Source of the DNA: Streptomyces sp. XD-27
GTDB lineage: Bacteria; Actinomycetota; Actinomycetes; Streptomycetales; Streptomycetaceae
NCBI RefSeq assembly: GCF_030553055.1
Contig: NZ_CP130713.1
Span: forward strand, 6,634,001-6,698,000
Direction of reading: 5' to 3'
DNA length: 64,000 nucleotides
The notes below the pieces were generated by a model. The model ran no database searches. It saw only the letters and a list, made by a program, of their open reading frames with translations, and was not told the origin of the DNA. Positions 35,506 to 44,775 of the stretch are shown one piece after another; position 1 is the stretch's first letter; every line of letters begins with the position of its first letter. Made by a program: the position numbers and the translations under genes.

Positions 35506-35919
35506 TCAGCTCTCCGCCAGGATGTGGGAGAGCTCCGTATCGAGATCGAAGTGGCGGTGCTCGGTGCCCGGGGGCACGGCGGCGTCGGTTCGCTTGAGGA
35601 ACGATTCCAGGGCCCGCGCCGGGGCCTCGAGCAGAGCCTCGCCTTCCGGAGAGCTCAGGGCGATGCAGACGACGCCCTGACCGTGGCTGCGGGACGGCCA
35701 GACGCGGACGTCGCCGGTGCCCGTGGGCCGGTGCAGGCCCTCGGCGAGAAGGTCGCGGGCGAACACCCACTCGACCGTCTCCTCGGCTCCGGTGTGGAAG
35801 GTGGCGTGCACGGCATAAGGATCGGCCGTGTCATACCGCAGGCCCGCGGGTACAGGCAGTGAGGACTCGCTCGACACAACGAGGCGCAGGTGCAGCTCGC
35901 AGCTGACCGTGGTGTTCAT
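35506..35919 (-). CDS. ssgB: sporulation and cell-division protein SsgB
   Basis: A 137-residue SsgA-like protein found only in sporulating actinomycetes. SsgB recruits FtsZ to future septum sites in aerial hyphae. The sequence has the family's beta-barrel core: CELHLRLVV, LRYDTADPYAVHATFHTG, WVFARDLLAEGL and the C-terminal FDLDTELSHILAE. Length and ends are as in known SsgB. The ATG at 35919 is chosen over the upstream frame, which is arginine-rich. Its presence shows that the organism is a spore former. Confidence 0.97.
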   Translation of the reverse strand: MNTTVSCELHLRLVVSSESSLPVPAGLRYDTADPYAVHATFHTGAEETVEWVFARDLLAEGLHRPTGTGDVRVWPSRSHGQGVVCIALSSPEGEALLEAPARALESFLKRTDAAVPPGTEHRHFDLDTELSHILAES

Positions 35920-35978
35920 AAGCGCCAGGGCCTTTCGCTCAGTGTGCGCTCGGGGATTCGCACGTCGGCGAAATCGAC

Positions 35979-36004
35979 ATGCCACCTACGGTGCCGTTGT
36001 AAAC
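35979..36004 (-). promoter_or_regulatory. possible stress-sigma (SigH-type) promoter of ssgB
   Basis: On the minus strand GTTTA at 36004-36000 is followed about 14 nt later by GGTGGCAT (35986-35979), about 60 nt before the start. ssgB is known to be driven by SigH-type sigma factors in S. coelicolor, whose sites have GTTT at -35; the -10 match here is poor. Confidence 0.3.
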
Positions 36005-36109
36005 CCCTCTGCCCGTTTTGTGGGTGTTCTGATAGCTCGTGCGGCGGATTATTCGGCGCGTCGGTTCCGCCGTCCCGGTGACGCCGCGGCATCGGGTACG
36101 TTTGGTTAT

Positions 36110-36565
36110 ATGAATGCGGAGAGTGACGGTCGACAGGGCGTCGCCGATTCGGCGGCCGGCCCTGCGACGACGGGGGACGGCGCCAAGGCGGAACCGGCAC
36201 TCGGTTCCAAGGCGCCGGGATTCATCAAGAGATCCCGTGCCCTGCACCTGAGCTGGCAGGTCGGAGTCTTCGTGGTGGGGCTCGCGGTCGTGGTCGTGGG
36301 CATCATCATGCTGCCCCTGCCCGGCCCCGGCTGGGTGGTGATCTTCGGCGGCATGGCGATCTGGGCGACCGAGTTCGTCTGGGCGCAGCTCGCGCTGCGC
36401 TGGACCAAGCGCAAGGTCACCGAGGCGGCGCAGCGCGCGCTGGATCCGAGGGTGCGGAAGCGGAACCTCACCCTGACGGTCATCACGCTGGTGATCTGCG
36501 CGGCCGCCGCCGCGGTCTACCTCTGGAAGTTCGGCATCGTCATGCCGTGGAAGATCGACGAGTGA
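36110..36565 (+). CDS. PGPGW-motif transmembrane protein (TIGR02611 type)
   Basis: A 151-residue membrane protein with two hydrophobic regions. The first (about residues 49-72) runs into the LPLPGPGWVVIFGGMAIWATEF motif that defines the family; the second is near 123-141. The N-terminal 40 residues are polar, and a basic segment (RWTKRKVTEAAQRALDPRVRKR) lies between the spans. The ATG at 36110 follows TTGGTTAT directly, so the message may be leaderless. Function unknown. Confidence 0.85.
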   Translation: MNAESDGRQGVADSAAGPATTGDGAKAEPALGSKAPGFIKRSRALHLSWQVGVFVVGLAVVVVGIIMLPLPGPGWVVIFGGMAIWATEFVWAQLALRWTKRKVTEAAQRALDPRVRKRNLTLTVITLVICAAAAAVYLWKFGIVMPWKIDE

Positions 36566-36641
36566 CCCAGGGCCCGCCCGTGACCGGCCGACGGTTGGTC
36601 ACGGGCACCGTCTGACATGCGCTAATGTTGGGCCTGCGCCC

Positions 36642-36713
36642 GGGCGATTAGCTCAGTGGGAGAGCGCTTCGTTCACACCGAAGAGGTCACTGGTTCGAAC
36701 CCAGTATCGCCCA
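36642..36713 (+). tRNA. tRNA-Val(CAC)
   Basis: 72 nt cloverleaf; acceptor arm GGGCGAT/ATCGCCC, discriminator A, anticodon loop UUCACAC. CCA not encoded. An identical gene lies at 37319. Confidence 0.95.
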
Positions 36714-36719
36714 CCCGGA

Positions 36720-36757
36720 CCGAGGGCCCGGAGGTTTCACAACCTCCGGGCCCTCGG
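36720..36757 (+). terminator. terminator after the first tRNA-Val(CAC)
   Basis: Perfect 17-bp stem (36720-36736 with 36741-36757), TCAC loop, 6 nt after the tRNA. Confidence 0.85.
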
Positions 36758-36782
36758 CTTTGCCGCGCCGCACACTGAGCCC

Positions 36783-37255
36783 ATGGACTGGTGCCACTAC
36801 CGCTTCCGCAGCCGCTGGGACCTCGACGCCCCACCGGACGCCGTCTACGCGGCGCTCGCGGCCGCCGAGGACTACCCGCGCTGGTGGCCGCAGGTCCGCG
36901 AGGCGGCCCGCTACGAGGACGGCGGCGGCAGCGCCCGGATCCGTTCCCTCATTCCGTACGACCTCGCCGTGACCTCCGACCAGGTGCGTCAGGACCCGGC
37001 GGCGGGGGAGCTGTGGACCGCGCTCCACGGCGACCTGGAGGGCTGGGCGCGGTGGACCGTACACGCCCGTGGCGCCGGTACCCGCGCCCTCTTCGAGCAG
37101 GACGTCGTCGTCCGCAAGCCGCTGCTGCGCCGACTCGCCGTACCGGGCCGCCCCTCTTCCGCGCCAACCACGCGCTGATGATGCGCGGCGGCCTGCGCGG
37201 CCTGCGGGCGCTGCTGGCCGAGCGGGAGCGGGAACGGGACGGAAATGCGGTTTGA
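36783..37255 (+). pseudogene. SRPBCC (polyketide cyclase/START-like) protein, frameshifted
   Basis: The first 118 residues (MDWCHYRFRSRWDLDAPPDA onward, with WWPQVREA) are an SRPBCC fold, a lipid or ligand-binding barrel. The frame then ends early, but the neighbouring frame continues with LFRANHALMMRGGLRGLRALLAER, the usual C-terminal helix of this group. One base added to the C4 run at 37151-37154 joins them into about 157 residues. It lies between two identical tRNA genes. Ligand unknown. Confidence 0.75.
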
Positions 37256-37318
37256 AGGAAGCCGCCCACGACCTGTATTGTTCAGGTCGTTCCGCCGGGC
37301 AGACCGGCCGGAAAGCCG

Positions 37319-37390
37319 GGGCGATTAGCTCAGTGGGAGAGCGCTTCGTTCACACCGAAGAGGTCACTGGTTCGAACCCAGTATCGCCCA
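37319..37390 (+). tRNA. tRNA-Val(CAC)
   Basis: 72 nt, identical over its whole length to the gene at 36642; anticodon CAC. A conserved TTGTTCAGGTCG-like promoter region precedes it. Confidence 0.95.
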
Positions 37391-37396
37391 CCCCGA

Positions 37397-37430
37397 CGAG
37401 GCCGGGCCGCCAACAGGCGGCCCGGCCTCG
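37397..37430. terminator. terminator between tRNA-Val(CAC) and the exonuclease gene
   Basis: Perfect 15-bp stem (37397-37411 with 37416-37430), AACA loop; serves both converging units. Confidence 0.85.
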
Positions 37431-37463
37431 GGCATTGCCGAGGTCCTGCGCATTGCCGAGGTG

Positions 37464-38189
37464 CTACGCCGCGGCGGGCAGCTCCGGGCGCAGCGGCCAC
37501 GCCGGGTCGCACGTCTCGTCCGAACCGTTGCGCGCGAACCACGCCTGGAGACCGCGGGCCTGTGCCGCGTACCACACCGCCTGGCGGGTGTGCAGCTCCG
37601 CCGGGCTCAGCCCCTCCAGCCGGGCCGCGAACCGGCGGCCGACCGCCCGGACGACCTCCAGCGCCGCGACCGCGTCGGCCGCCGCGTCGTGCGCGTCCAG
37701 CAGATCCACCGCGTAGTGGGCGCACAGGTCCGCCAGCGTACGGCGCCCCTTGCGATAGCGGTCCAGATGCTTGTCGAGCACCCGCGGATCGAGCACACAC
37801 AGCGAACTGGTCGACAGATAGGCGGCCAGCGAGCGGTTCCGATGCCGCTTCAACTCCCGGTCCAGCAGCGTCAGATCGAACGGCGCGTTCATCACCACCA
37901 GCGGCGTGCCGCGCAACGACTGCTCCGCCAGCGCCCGCGCCACCTCCTCCATCACCGGCGCCGGCCACCGCCCGTGACGCTGCAGATGGTCGTCGGTCAG
38001 CCCGTGTATCGCGCTCGCCGCCTCCGGGACGGGCACCCCGGGGCTCACCAGCCACCGCATGACCTCCGGCACCCCGCCCGGCACGCGCTGTACGACCAGC
38101 GCGGCGGACACGATCCGGTCCTGTTCGACGTCGACACCCGTGGTCTCCGTGTCGAAGGCGGCGAGCGGTCCCTCGAACCAGCACGGCAT
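37464..38189 (-). CDS. DEDD-family 3'-5' exonuclease (DnaQ-like)
   Basis: A 241-residue nuclease. ExoI is AAFDTETTG (about residues 10-18), ExoII NAPFDLTLLDREL (about 97-109) and ExoIII HDAAADAVAALE (about 174-185), giving the four acidic metal ligands with the His of the DEDDh type. There is no polymerase domain, so it is a stand-alone proofreading-like or RNA-trimming enzyme; the substrate cannot be told. The ATG at 38189 has GAGGAG upstream. Confidence 0.93.
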   Translation of the reverse strand: MPCWFEGPLAAFDTETTGVDVEQDRIVSAALVVQRVPGGVPEVMRWLVSPGVPVPEAASAIHGLTDDHLQRHGRWPAPVMEEVARALAEQSLRGTPLVVMNAPFDLTLLDRELKRHRNRSLAAYLSTSSLCVLDPRVLDKHLDRYRKGRRTLADLCAHYAVDLLDAHDAAADAVAALEVVRAVGRRFAARLEGLSPAELHTRQAVWYAAQARGLQAWFARNGSDETCDPAWPLRPELPAAA

Positions 38190-38393
38190 GGCCCCAACTC
38201 CTCGTGCTTGCGTGCCGAATGGCAGATACGTCCGGGCCCGAGCAGGTGATACCCGAGGAGACCGGCCGCCGAACCGCCCTTCCCGCGCCGCCGACGCCCT
38301 TCGTTTGCCGGTACTCCGGCCAGGAGACAACACAGGTGTACGGTCCGGTGCTTCGCCGGACAGGCACGGCAAAGCCCGGAAGGCGATGGCGAC

Positions 38394-38971
38394 ATGGCGC
38401 TCGCGCAGCCCGACCCGGCCACCCAGGCGCACAGCCCGTCACCCGAGCCGATCGCCCCACTGCGCGGCGCGCTCGCCACCACCGCCTGCATGGAGACCCT
38501 TCAGGTGGGCTATCTGCACGCCGTCGCGGCCGCCGCCGGCTGCTCCCTGGCCCAGCCCTTCCCCGACAACGGCATCGACTGGCACGTCAGCCACAGCTCC
38601 CGCGGCCACACCGTCGACGACGAAGTGACGATCAAGGTGCAGCTGAAGTGCACGTACCAGCTCGGCCCCCGGCCGCCGGGCGCCACCTTCGCCTTCACCC
38701 TCGACAACGACCACCTGGTCAAGCTCGCCCGCAGCCCGGTGTCGGTGCACAAGATCCTCGTCGTGATGATCGCGCCCCGCCGCCAGGAGGACTGGCTCCG
38801 CGCCGGACACGACCGCCTCGCGCTGCGGCACTGTTGCTACTGGACCAACCTGGCGGGCCACCCGGTCACGGGCCGCCGCCGGACCACCGTGCGGATTCCG
38901 ACCACGCGCGTCTTCGACGACCGCGCGCTCTGCGAGATCATGACCCGGGTCGGGCGGGAGGGAGACCCTGA
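38394..38971 (+). CDS. DUF4365 protein, PD-(D/E)XK nuclease-like
   Basis: About 192 residues. The core has GIDWHVSH (Asp62) and, one strand later, IKVQLKC (Q83-x-K85), which fits the D...(E/Q)xK metal site of restriction-like nucleases, where I place the DUF4365 family. In the given sequence the frame runs on past the natural end. One extra base, for example in the C run at 38966-38968, would end it with TGA at 38969-38971, overlapping the ATG of the next gene. I annotate that end. GGAAGG before the ATG sets the start. Confidence 0.7.
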
Positions 38972-40169
38972 TGCACTGGCCGACCGACGAGCCCGTACCC
39001 ACCCCGCATCCCGGCCAGGTCGACCCGGCCGTGCTCGGCGCGCTCCTCGCCCGGCACGGCTGGCGGCGCCGCGGCGGCGCACCGGGCCGGTACGCGCGCT
39101 GGACACCGCCCGGCCCCCTCGGCGGCACCAGCCTGCTCGTACCCGACAGCCGCGATTTCCCCGACAGCGGCGACCTGCTCGCCGAGGCGCTGACCGCGCT
39201 CGCCCGCAGCGCCGCGCCGACCGCCCGCGACGTGCTCATCGGCCTCACCGTCCCCAGCGACGAGATCCGCTGGTGGCGGGATGTCCCCGAGTCCGTCGAG
39301 GGGGCCGCGGCCTGGACCGCCCAGGAGCAGCTGCGGGCCGCCGCCCGCACGATGCTGCTCGCCGGCGCCCTGGCCGCCCAGGAACGCGCCGGCTACCACG
39401 GTGCCCGGCACCGCCGCGCGGTCGAGGCGACGCTCGACCGGGTCCTGGTCGGCCCCGTCACCCCGGCGCCCGGCGGCCGGGCGCTGACCGTGTTCGTCCC
39501 CGTCGCCGCCGGGCGGGCGGTCACGGCCGCCCTGCTGCGCGCGCTGTACGCCGCCCGCGACGCCGCCGACTACCAGCGGGCCACCGGCGGCATGGAGGCG
39601 TTCGACGCCGCGGTGGGGGCGGGCGTGAGCCGCGAGCTGACCGAGTCCCTGGTGGCGCTGGTACGGGGCAGCGAGGGCACCCGCGTCGCGCTGGAGTGGT
39701 CACCCGCCGCGGGCCCGCCGGACGGCTTCACGCCCCGGCCGGAACCGGTCGAGTTCACCCCGGGCGACCTGTCCGCGCTGCGCGAGGCCGGCGCACGCTA
39801 CCTGCGGGACGAGCCGTCCGTCCCGGTCCGGATCACCGGCGCCGTCGTCCGGCTGCGCCGCGCCGCCCCGGAGGCCCCGGCATCGTACGGCTGAGGGTGC
39901 TCGCCGGGGCCGACGTCGACCAGGTGCGCATCGCCCTGGACGAGGACGACTACCGCATCGCGGGCCACGCGCACCTGGTCGGCCTCCCGGTCAGGGTCAG
40001 CGGCCGACTGGAGAGCCGGGGCGGCTTCCGCCGGCTCACCGGCGCGACCGGCGTGACCCCGGTCGAGGTCGACGAGGCCGAGCGGGACCGGCTGGTCAAG
40101 GCGCTCCAGGAGAACCTGGACTTCTTCGAGGAGGCGTGCGGCGGCGCTGCCGGCCTCTCCGACGACTGA
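38971..40169 (+). pseudogene. conserved protein of unknown function, frameshifted near its end
   Basis: Residues 1 to about 305 are in one frame (ATG 38971; ribosome site GGAGGGAG) and are Ala/Arg-rich with DEIRWWRDVPESV and repeated helical stretches. That frame stops at 39894, but the adjacent frame continues at once with VRLRVLAGADVDQVRIALDEDDYRI and a C-terminal QENLDFFEEACGG. One base added to the C4 run at 39875-39878 unites them into about 399 residues. I recognise no domain. Overlap with the DUF4365 gene suggests the two products work together. Confidence 0.65.
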
Positions 40170-40220
40170 GGCACGCGGTCGACGGCTGAGGAACGCGGTC
40201 GAGGACTGAGGAACGCGGTC
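40161..40220 (+). repeat. three 20-bp tandem repeats straddling a stop codon
   Basis: Copies at 40161, 40181 and 40201 share the pattern GA-SACTGAGG-ACGCGGTC. The first contains the TGA of the upstream gene; TGA recurs at offsets 20 and 40, closing all three frames. Confidence 0.85.
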
Positions 40221-40327
40221 AGGGCCGGGTCACGGCGGCAAACCGTTTCGCGGTCACACCCTCCGGCTCGGTACGATTCACGCTGCGCAGTGTCCGCTGC
40301 GACGCATCCATGAGTCAGGAGAGACCG

Positions 40328-42307
40328 GTGTCAGACGTCCGTGTGATCATCCAACGCGATTCCGAGCGGGAAGAGCGCGTGGTGACCACGGGCACGACGG
40401 CCGCGGACCTCTTCGACGGGGACCGCAGCATCGTCGCCGCGCGCGTGGCCGGACAGCTCAAGGACCTGGCGTACGAGGTCGCCGACGGCGACGAGGTCGA
40501 GCCGGTCGAGATCTCCAGCCCCGACGGCCTGGACATCCTGCGCCACTCCACCGCGCACGTGCTCGCGCAGGCCGTGCAGGAGCTGTTCCCGGAGGCGAAG
40601 CTGGGCATCGGCCCGCCGATCCGCGACGGCTTCTACTACGACTTCGACGTCGAGAACCCGTTCCACCCGGACGATCTCAAGCGCATCGAGAAGAAGATGC
40701 AGGAGATCCAGAAGCGCGGGCAGAAGTTCGCCCGCCGCGTGGTGACCGACGAGGCCGCCCGCGAGGAGCTGGCCGACGAGCCGTACAAGCTGGAGCTGAT
40801 CGGCCTCAAGGGCTCGGCCGCCGACGCCGCCGAGGGCGCCTCCGCCGAGGTCGGCGCGGGCGAGCTGACCATCTACGACAACCTGGACGCCAAGACCGGC
40901 GACCTGTGCTGGAAGGACCTCTGCCGCGGTCCGCACCTGCCCAGCACCCGCGTCATCCCGGCCTTCAAGCTGATGCGCAGCGCCGGTGCCTACTGGCGCG
41001 GCAGCGAGAAGAACCCGATGCTCCAGCGCATCTACGGCACCGCCTGGCCGTCCAAGGACGAGCTCAAGGCGCACCTGGAGTTCCTGGCCGAGGCCGAGAA
41101 GCGCGATCACCGCAAGCTCGGCAACGAGCTGGACCTGTTCTCCATCCCGGAGGAGCTGGGCTCGGGCCTCGCGGTCTTCCACCCCAAGGGCGGTGTGATC
41201 CGCCGGGTCATGGAGGACTACTCGCGCAAGCGGCACGAGGAGTCGGACTACGAGTTCGTCAACACCCCGCACATCACGAAGGCCAACCTCTTCGAGACCT
41301 CGGGGCACCTGCCGCACTACGCCGAGTCGATGTTCCCGCCCATGGAGTTCGAGGGGCAGGACTACTACCTCAAGGCCATGAACTGCCCGATGCACAACCT
41401 GATCTTCAGGGCGCGCGGGCGGTCCTACCGTGAGCTGCCGCTGCGGCTCTTCGAGTTCGGCACGGTCTACCGCTACGAGAAGTCCGGCGTGGTCCACGGT
41501 CTGACCCGTGCCCGCGGCTTCACCCAGGACGACTCGCACATCTACTGCACCAAGGAGCAGATGGGCGACGAGCTGGACAGCCTGCTCACCTTCGTCCTGA
41601 ACCTGCTGCGCGACTACGGCCTGACCGACTTCTACCTGGAGCTGTCCACCCGCGACGAGTCCGAGAAGTTCATCGGTGAGCCGGAGGAGTGGGAGGAGGC
41701 CACCGAGACCTTGCGCCAGGCCGCGGAGAAGCAGGGCCTGGACCTGGTCATGGACCCGGGCGGCGCGGCGTACTACGGGCCGAAGATCTCGGTCCAGGCG
41801 AAGGACGCCATCGGCCGTACCTGGCAGATGTCGACGCTCCAGGTGGACTTCCAGCAGCCGAAGCGGTTCAACCTGGAGTACACCGCGGCGGACGGCTCCC
41901 GGCAGACCCCGGTCATGATCCACCGCGCGCTGTTCGGCTCCATCGAGCGGTTCTTCGCGGTGCTCCTGGAGCACTACGCGGGCGCGTTCCCGGCGTGGCT
42001 GGCCCCGGTCCAGGCGGTCGGCATCCCGATCGGCGACGCGCACGTGCCGTACCTGCGGGAGTTCGCGGCCCAGGCGAAGGCCAAGGGGCTGCGGATGGAG
42101 GTCGACGCGTCCTCCGACCGCATGCAGAAGAAGATCCGCAACGCCCAGAAGGCCAAGGTGCCGTTCATGGTCATCGCGGGTGACGACGACGTGGCGCAGA
42201 ACGCGGTGTCGTTCCGCTACCGCGACGGGTCGCAGAAGAACGGCATTCCGGTCGCGGAAGCGCTCGCCGAGATCGCCAAGGCCGTCGAGGACCGCGTCCA
42301 GGTCTGA
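40328..42307 (+). CDS. thrS: threonyl-tRNA synthetase
   Basis: A 659-residue class II synthetase. Domains in order: TGS (about 1-65), the editing domain with [10 protein letters not shown] (about 73-82) and the GFYYDF stretch, the catalytic core with motif 2 ([24 protein letters not shown]) and motif 3 ([21 protein letters not shown]), and the anticodon-binding domain from about 545. Zinc ligands include the Cys of [12 protein letters not shown] 40328 is used because AGGAGAG lies at 40316-40322; the ATG at 40310 is upstream of it. No T-box is seen before the gene. Confidence 0.98.
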   Translation: MSDVRVIIQRDSEREERVVTTGTTAADLFDGDRSIVAARVAGQLKDLAYEVADGDEVEPVEISSPDGLDILRHSTAHVLAQAVQELFPEAKLGIGPPIRDGFYYDFDVENPFHPDDLKRIEKKMQEIQKRGQKFARRVVTDEAAREELADEPYKLELIGLKGSAADAAEGASAEVGAGELTIYDNLDAKTGDLCWKDLCRGPHLPSTRVIPAFKLMRSAGAYWRGSEKNPMLQRIYGTAWPSKDELKAHLEFLAEAEKRDHRKLGNELDLFSIPEELGSGLAVFHPKGGVIRRVMEDYSRKRHEESDYEFVNTPHITKANLFETSGHLPHYAESMFPPMEFEGQDYYLKAMNCPMHNLIFRARGRSYRELPLRLFEFGTVYRYEKSGVVHGLTRARGFTQDDSHIYCTKEQMGDELDSLLTFVLNLLRDYGLTDFYLELSTRDESEKFIGEPEEWEEATETLRQAAEKQGLDLVMDPGGAAYYGPKISVQAKDAIGRTWQMSTLQVDFQQPKRFNLEYTAADGSRQTPVMIHRALFGSIERFFAVLLEHYAGAFPAWLAPVQAVGIPIGDAHVPYLREFAAQAKAKGLRMEVDASSDRMQKKIRNAQKAKVPFMVIAGDDDVAQNAVSFRYRDGSQKNGIPVAEALAEIAKAVEDRVQV

Positions 42308-42322
42308 TCCGCGCACACGGTC

Positions 42323-42354
42323 ACGGGCCCCGGGGCACTGCCCCCGGGGCCCGT
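42323..42354 (+). terminator. terminator after thrS
   Basis: A 13-bp perfect stem (42323-42335 with 42342-42354) followed by TCTTCT, 15 nt after the stop. Confidence 0.85.
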
Positions 42355-42385
42355 TCTTCTGCCCATACGCCATATGCTGGCCCGC

Positions 42386-42934
42386 ATGACGAGTGAGCCG
42401 GAGCAGCAGATCGGAGTCGGCACCCAGGACGCCTTTCAGCGTCTGTGGACGCCTCATCGGATGGCGTACATCCAGGGCGAGAACAAGCCGACCGGCCCGG
42501 GCGCCGGCGACGGCTGCCCCTTCTGCACCATTCCGGAGAAGTCGGACGAGGACGGGCTCATCATCGCCCGGGGCCGCCATGTGTACGCGGTGCTGAACCT
42601 GTACCCGTACAACGGCGGCCACCTCATGGTCGTGCCGTTCCGGCACGTCGCCGACTACACCGAGCTGGACGGCCACGAGACGGTCGAGCTGGCGGAGTTC
42701 ACCAAGGCGGCCATGGTCGCGCTGCGCACCGCGTCGGGCGCGCACGGTTTCAACATCGGCATGAACCAGGGCGCCGCAGCCGGCGCCGGGATCGCCGCGC
42801 ATCTGCACCAGCACGTGGTGCCGCGCTGGGGCGGGGACACCAACTTCATGCCGGTCGTCGGCCACACCAAGGTGCTGCCGCAGCTGCTCGCCGACACCCG
42901 GCGGATGCTCGCCGGCGCCTGGCCGCTGTCGTAG
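42386..42934 (+). CDS. HIT-family protein (AP4A phosphorylase/hydrolase-like)
   Basis: A 182-residue histidine-triad protein. The motif H-x-H-x-H appears as AHLHQHVVPRW (about 143-153); an N-terminal C-x-x-C (CPFC, near 46-49) can bind zinc as in mycobacterial diadenosine tetraphosphate phosphorylase. NLYPYNGGHLMVVP is conserved. ATG 42386 is taken because TATGCT about 7 nt before it could be a -10 for a leaderless message; ATG 42374 is the alternative. Probably degrades nucleotide alarmones such as Ap4A. Confidence 0.88.
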   Translation: MTSEPEQQIGVGTQDAFQRLWTPHRMAYIQGENKPTGPGAGDGCPFCTIPEKSDEDGLIIARGRHVYAVLNLYPYNGGHLMVVPFRHVADYTELDGHETVELAEFTKAAMVALRTASGAHGFNIGMNQGAAAGAGIAAHLHQHVVPRWGGDTNFMPVVGHTKVLPQLLADTRRMLAGAWPLS

Positions 42935-43000
42935 CGGCGGCCAGGCGGCGCCGGCCGCGCGCCACAACGCCATGCGGTTCCACCACGCCTTGCGGCGCCA

Positions 43001-44701
43001 CTACGCCATGTACTCGTCGGCCTTCGACGGCACCGGGGCCTGGACGGCGCCGCTGAGGAACGTCGCCCGCTGCCCGAACTTCTCGGTGTCCACGCCGTTG
43101 TCCTTGAGCACCCGGATCGCCGCCTCGTGGACCACGCGCAGGACGGGGGTGGCCGCCCGTAGCGCGTCGTCGGCCATGAAGCGGTGGCGCCACGGCTTGT
43201 CCGCCCAGGCGTGCCGCAGCCCGAACGGCTCGGGCAGGGTGAGCTTGCCGCCCAGGTAGTCCAGCAGCGGCGGGTACCACGTGAAGGGGGCGCGCGCGGC
43301 GAGCCGTACCACCTCCTTGGCGTCCACCAGCGGCAGCGGGATGTCCTTGGTCTCCCAGAACTTGATCGTCTTGCTGACCGTCTTGGTCGGCGCCGTGGGC
43401 TTGCTGGTGAACAGCGGGTGGACCGGGCCCAGCGCGTGCCCGGTGACCTCGATCCGCAGCGTGTTGTGCAGGTACGTCACCGTGACCAGCATGGTGATCA
43501 CCAACTGGCCGTCCCACAGCACGAACTGCACGCCCAGGTAATGCCGGTCGCCGGCGCCGAACTGCTGCTGGTCGCAGATCCGCTGGAGGTCGACGCCCTT
43601 TATCTGGTAGCCCTCTTCCTCGGTGGTGCCGCCGCGCGCCACCTCCTTGGCGCCCTCGCCGACGGGGGAGACCACCCAGTGCCGGACGGAGGGCGGGGGG
43701 AAGCCGCCGGTGTGCAGCGAGCCGCGCTCCAGCAGCCGCAGCTGGTCGTGGACGGCCTTGATGACGTCCCAGCTGCGGAAGGGGTTGATCTCCTTGCCCT
43801 CTTCGGCCGGCACCAGGTCCTCGGCCAGCTGCCAGCTGGCCCAGCGGGTGCCCATGCCGAGTATGCCCTTGCCGCCCGCGTAGAAGACGACGTTGCTGTA
43901 CTGCTCGGCGGTGAGCTTCTCCAGGCCCTTGCGGAGCTGCTCGGCGGCGCCGCCCGGCGCGCTCGGCACGGCCTCGGGGATCTTGGCGCCGACGCCGCCG
44001 CCGGAGAGCAGGCCCGTCCAGCGGTCCCGCAGGTCCTCGGCCGTGCGCTCGCTGATCCGCTTCGCCAGCCACCAGCCGATCACCGGCGCCACCGGGACCG
44101 CGCGCAGATACCAGCCGAGCGGTCCGCCGAGCGGCATCTTGATCATGAGGAAGACGACGCCGGCGGCCAGGACGACCAGCAGCAGCGTGCCCGCCGCGCC
44201 GACCCGCTTGTCCTGCGCCCCGGCGAACGTACGGCGCAACTGGAAGGCGCCCAGCCACAGCAGCACGCCCGGCAGGAACAGCAGCCCGAAGACGACCATC
44301 AGCGCGGTCAGGCGGGCGTCGCGCTGCCGGCGGATGCGATTGGCCGCCAGGCAGTGCTCCACGACCGTCTGCGGCTCGGTGCCGAAGGACTGGATCAGCT
44401 GCTTGCGTCCGCCGCCGAGCATCCGCAGCTGCACCGCTCGCGCGAACGCCTCACCCAGATTGGGCTCGAAGAGGGATATCCGGGGCGCTTTGACCTCCGA
44501 CACGGCCCACTCGGAGTTGGCGTCCAGCAGTTTGGCCACCGGGCTGTCACGGTACGCCGCCGACGCGAGGGCCTGCGTCGCCGCGGTCTGTCCCGCCGCC
44601 CCCGTGAGCGGGACCTGTGCCCCGGGACTGAAATCGTATCCGTCCGTCACCAACGCCCCCAATAACGCATGCTGCTTGAGCTGCGGTATCAGGGTATCCA
44701 C
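43001..44701 (-). CDS. conserved membrane protein of unknown function
   Basis: A 566-residue protein. It has a soluble N-terminal part (about 1-155), two to three hydrophobic spans between about 165 and 240 (LFLPGVLLWLG, then TLLLVVLAAGVVFLMI), and a long soluble C-terminal region with FYAGGKGILGMGTRWASWQLAEDLVP. No enzyme motif is recognised. GTG 44701 is chosen because the open frame upstream of it lies antisense or out of phase across the GTPase gene. Conserved in streptomycetes as a hypothetical protein. Confidence 0.82.
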   Translation of the reverse strand: MDTLIPQLKQHALLGALVTDGYDFSPGAQVPLTGAAGQTAATQALASAAYRDSPVAKLLDANSEWAVSEVKAPRISLFEPNLGEAFARAVQLRMLGGGRKQLIQSFGTEPQTVVEHCLAANRIRRQRDARLTALMVVFGLLFLPGVLLWLGAFQLRRTFAGAQDKRVGAAGTLLLVVLAAGVVFLMIKMPLGGPLGWYLRAVPVAPVIGWWLAKRISERTAEDLRDRWTGLLSGGGVGAKIPEAVPSAPGGAAEQLRKGLEKLTAEQYSNVVFYAGGKGILGMGTRWASWQLAEDLVPAEEGKEINPFRSWDVIKAVHDQLRLLERGSLHTGGFPPPSVRHWVVSPVGEGAKEVARGGTTEEEGYQIKGVDLQRICDQQQFGAGDRHYLGVQFVLWDGQLVITMLVTVTYLHNTLRIEVTGHALGPVHPLFTSKPTAPTKTVSKTIKFWETKDIPLPLVDAKEVVRLAARAPFTWYPPLLDYLGGKLTLPEPFGLRHAWADKPWRHRFMADDALRAATPVLRVVHEAAIRVLKDNGVDTEKFGQRATFLSGAVQAPVPSKADEYMA

Positions 44702-44775
44702 CGAGGGTGCCCCCTGTCGCCGGGGCGTGTGAGAAGCCGCCCGCCCAAGGGGAGTTGGACGGACGGCGGTGAGGA

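Noticed and set aside
36642..37390. Integrated element bounded by duplicated tRNA (attL/attR)
   Set aside because: No integrase, excisionase or mobile gene lies between, the repeats are complete tRNA genes, and the interval holds one small gene.
38394..40169. One fused 591-residue protein
   Set aside because: Between 38971 and about 39890 that frame is arginine/proline-rich shadow of a better frame. Two genes with small sequence errors explain the region better.
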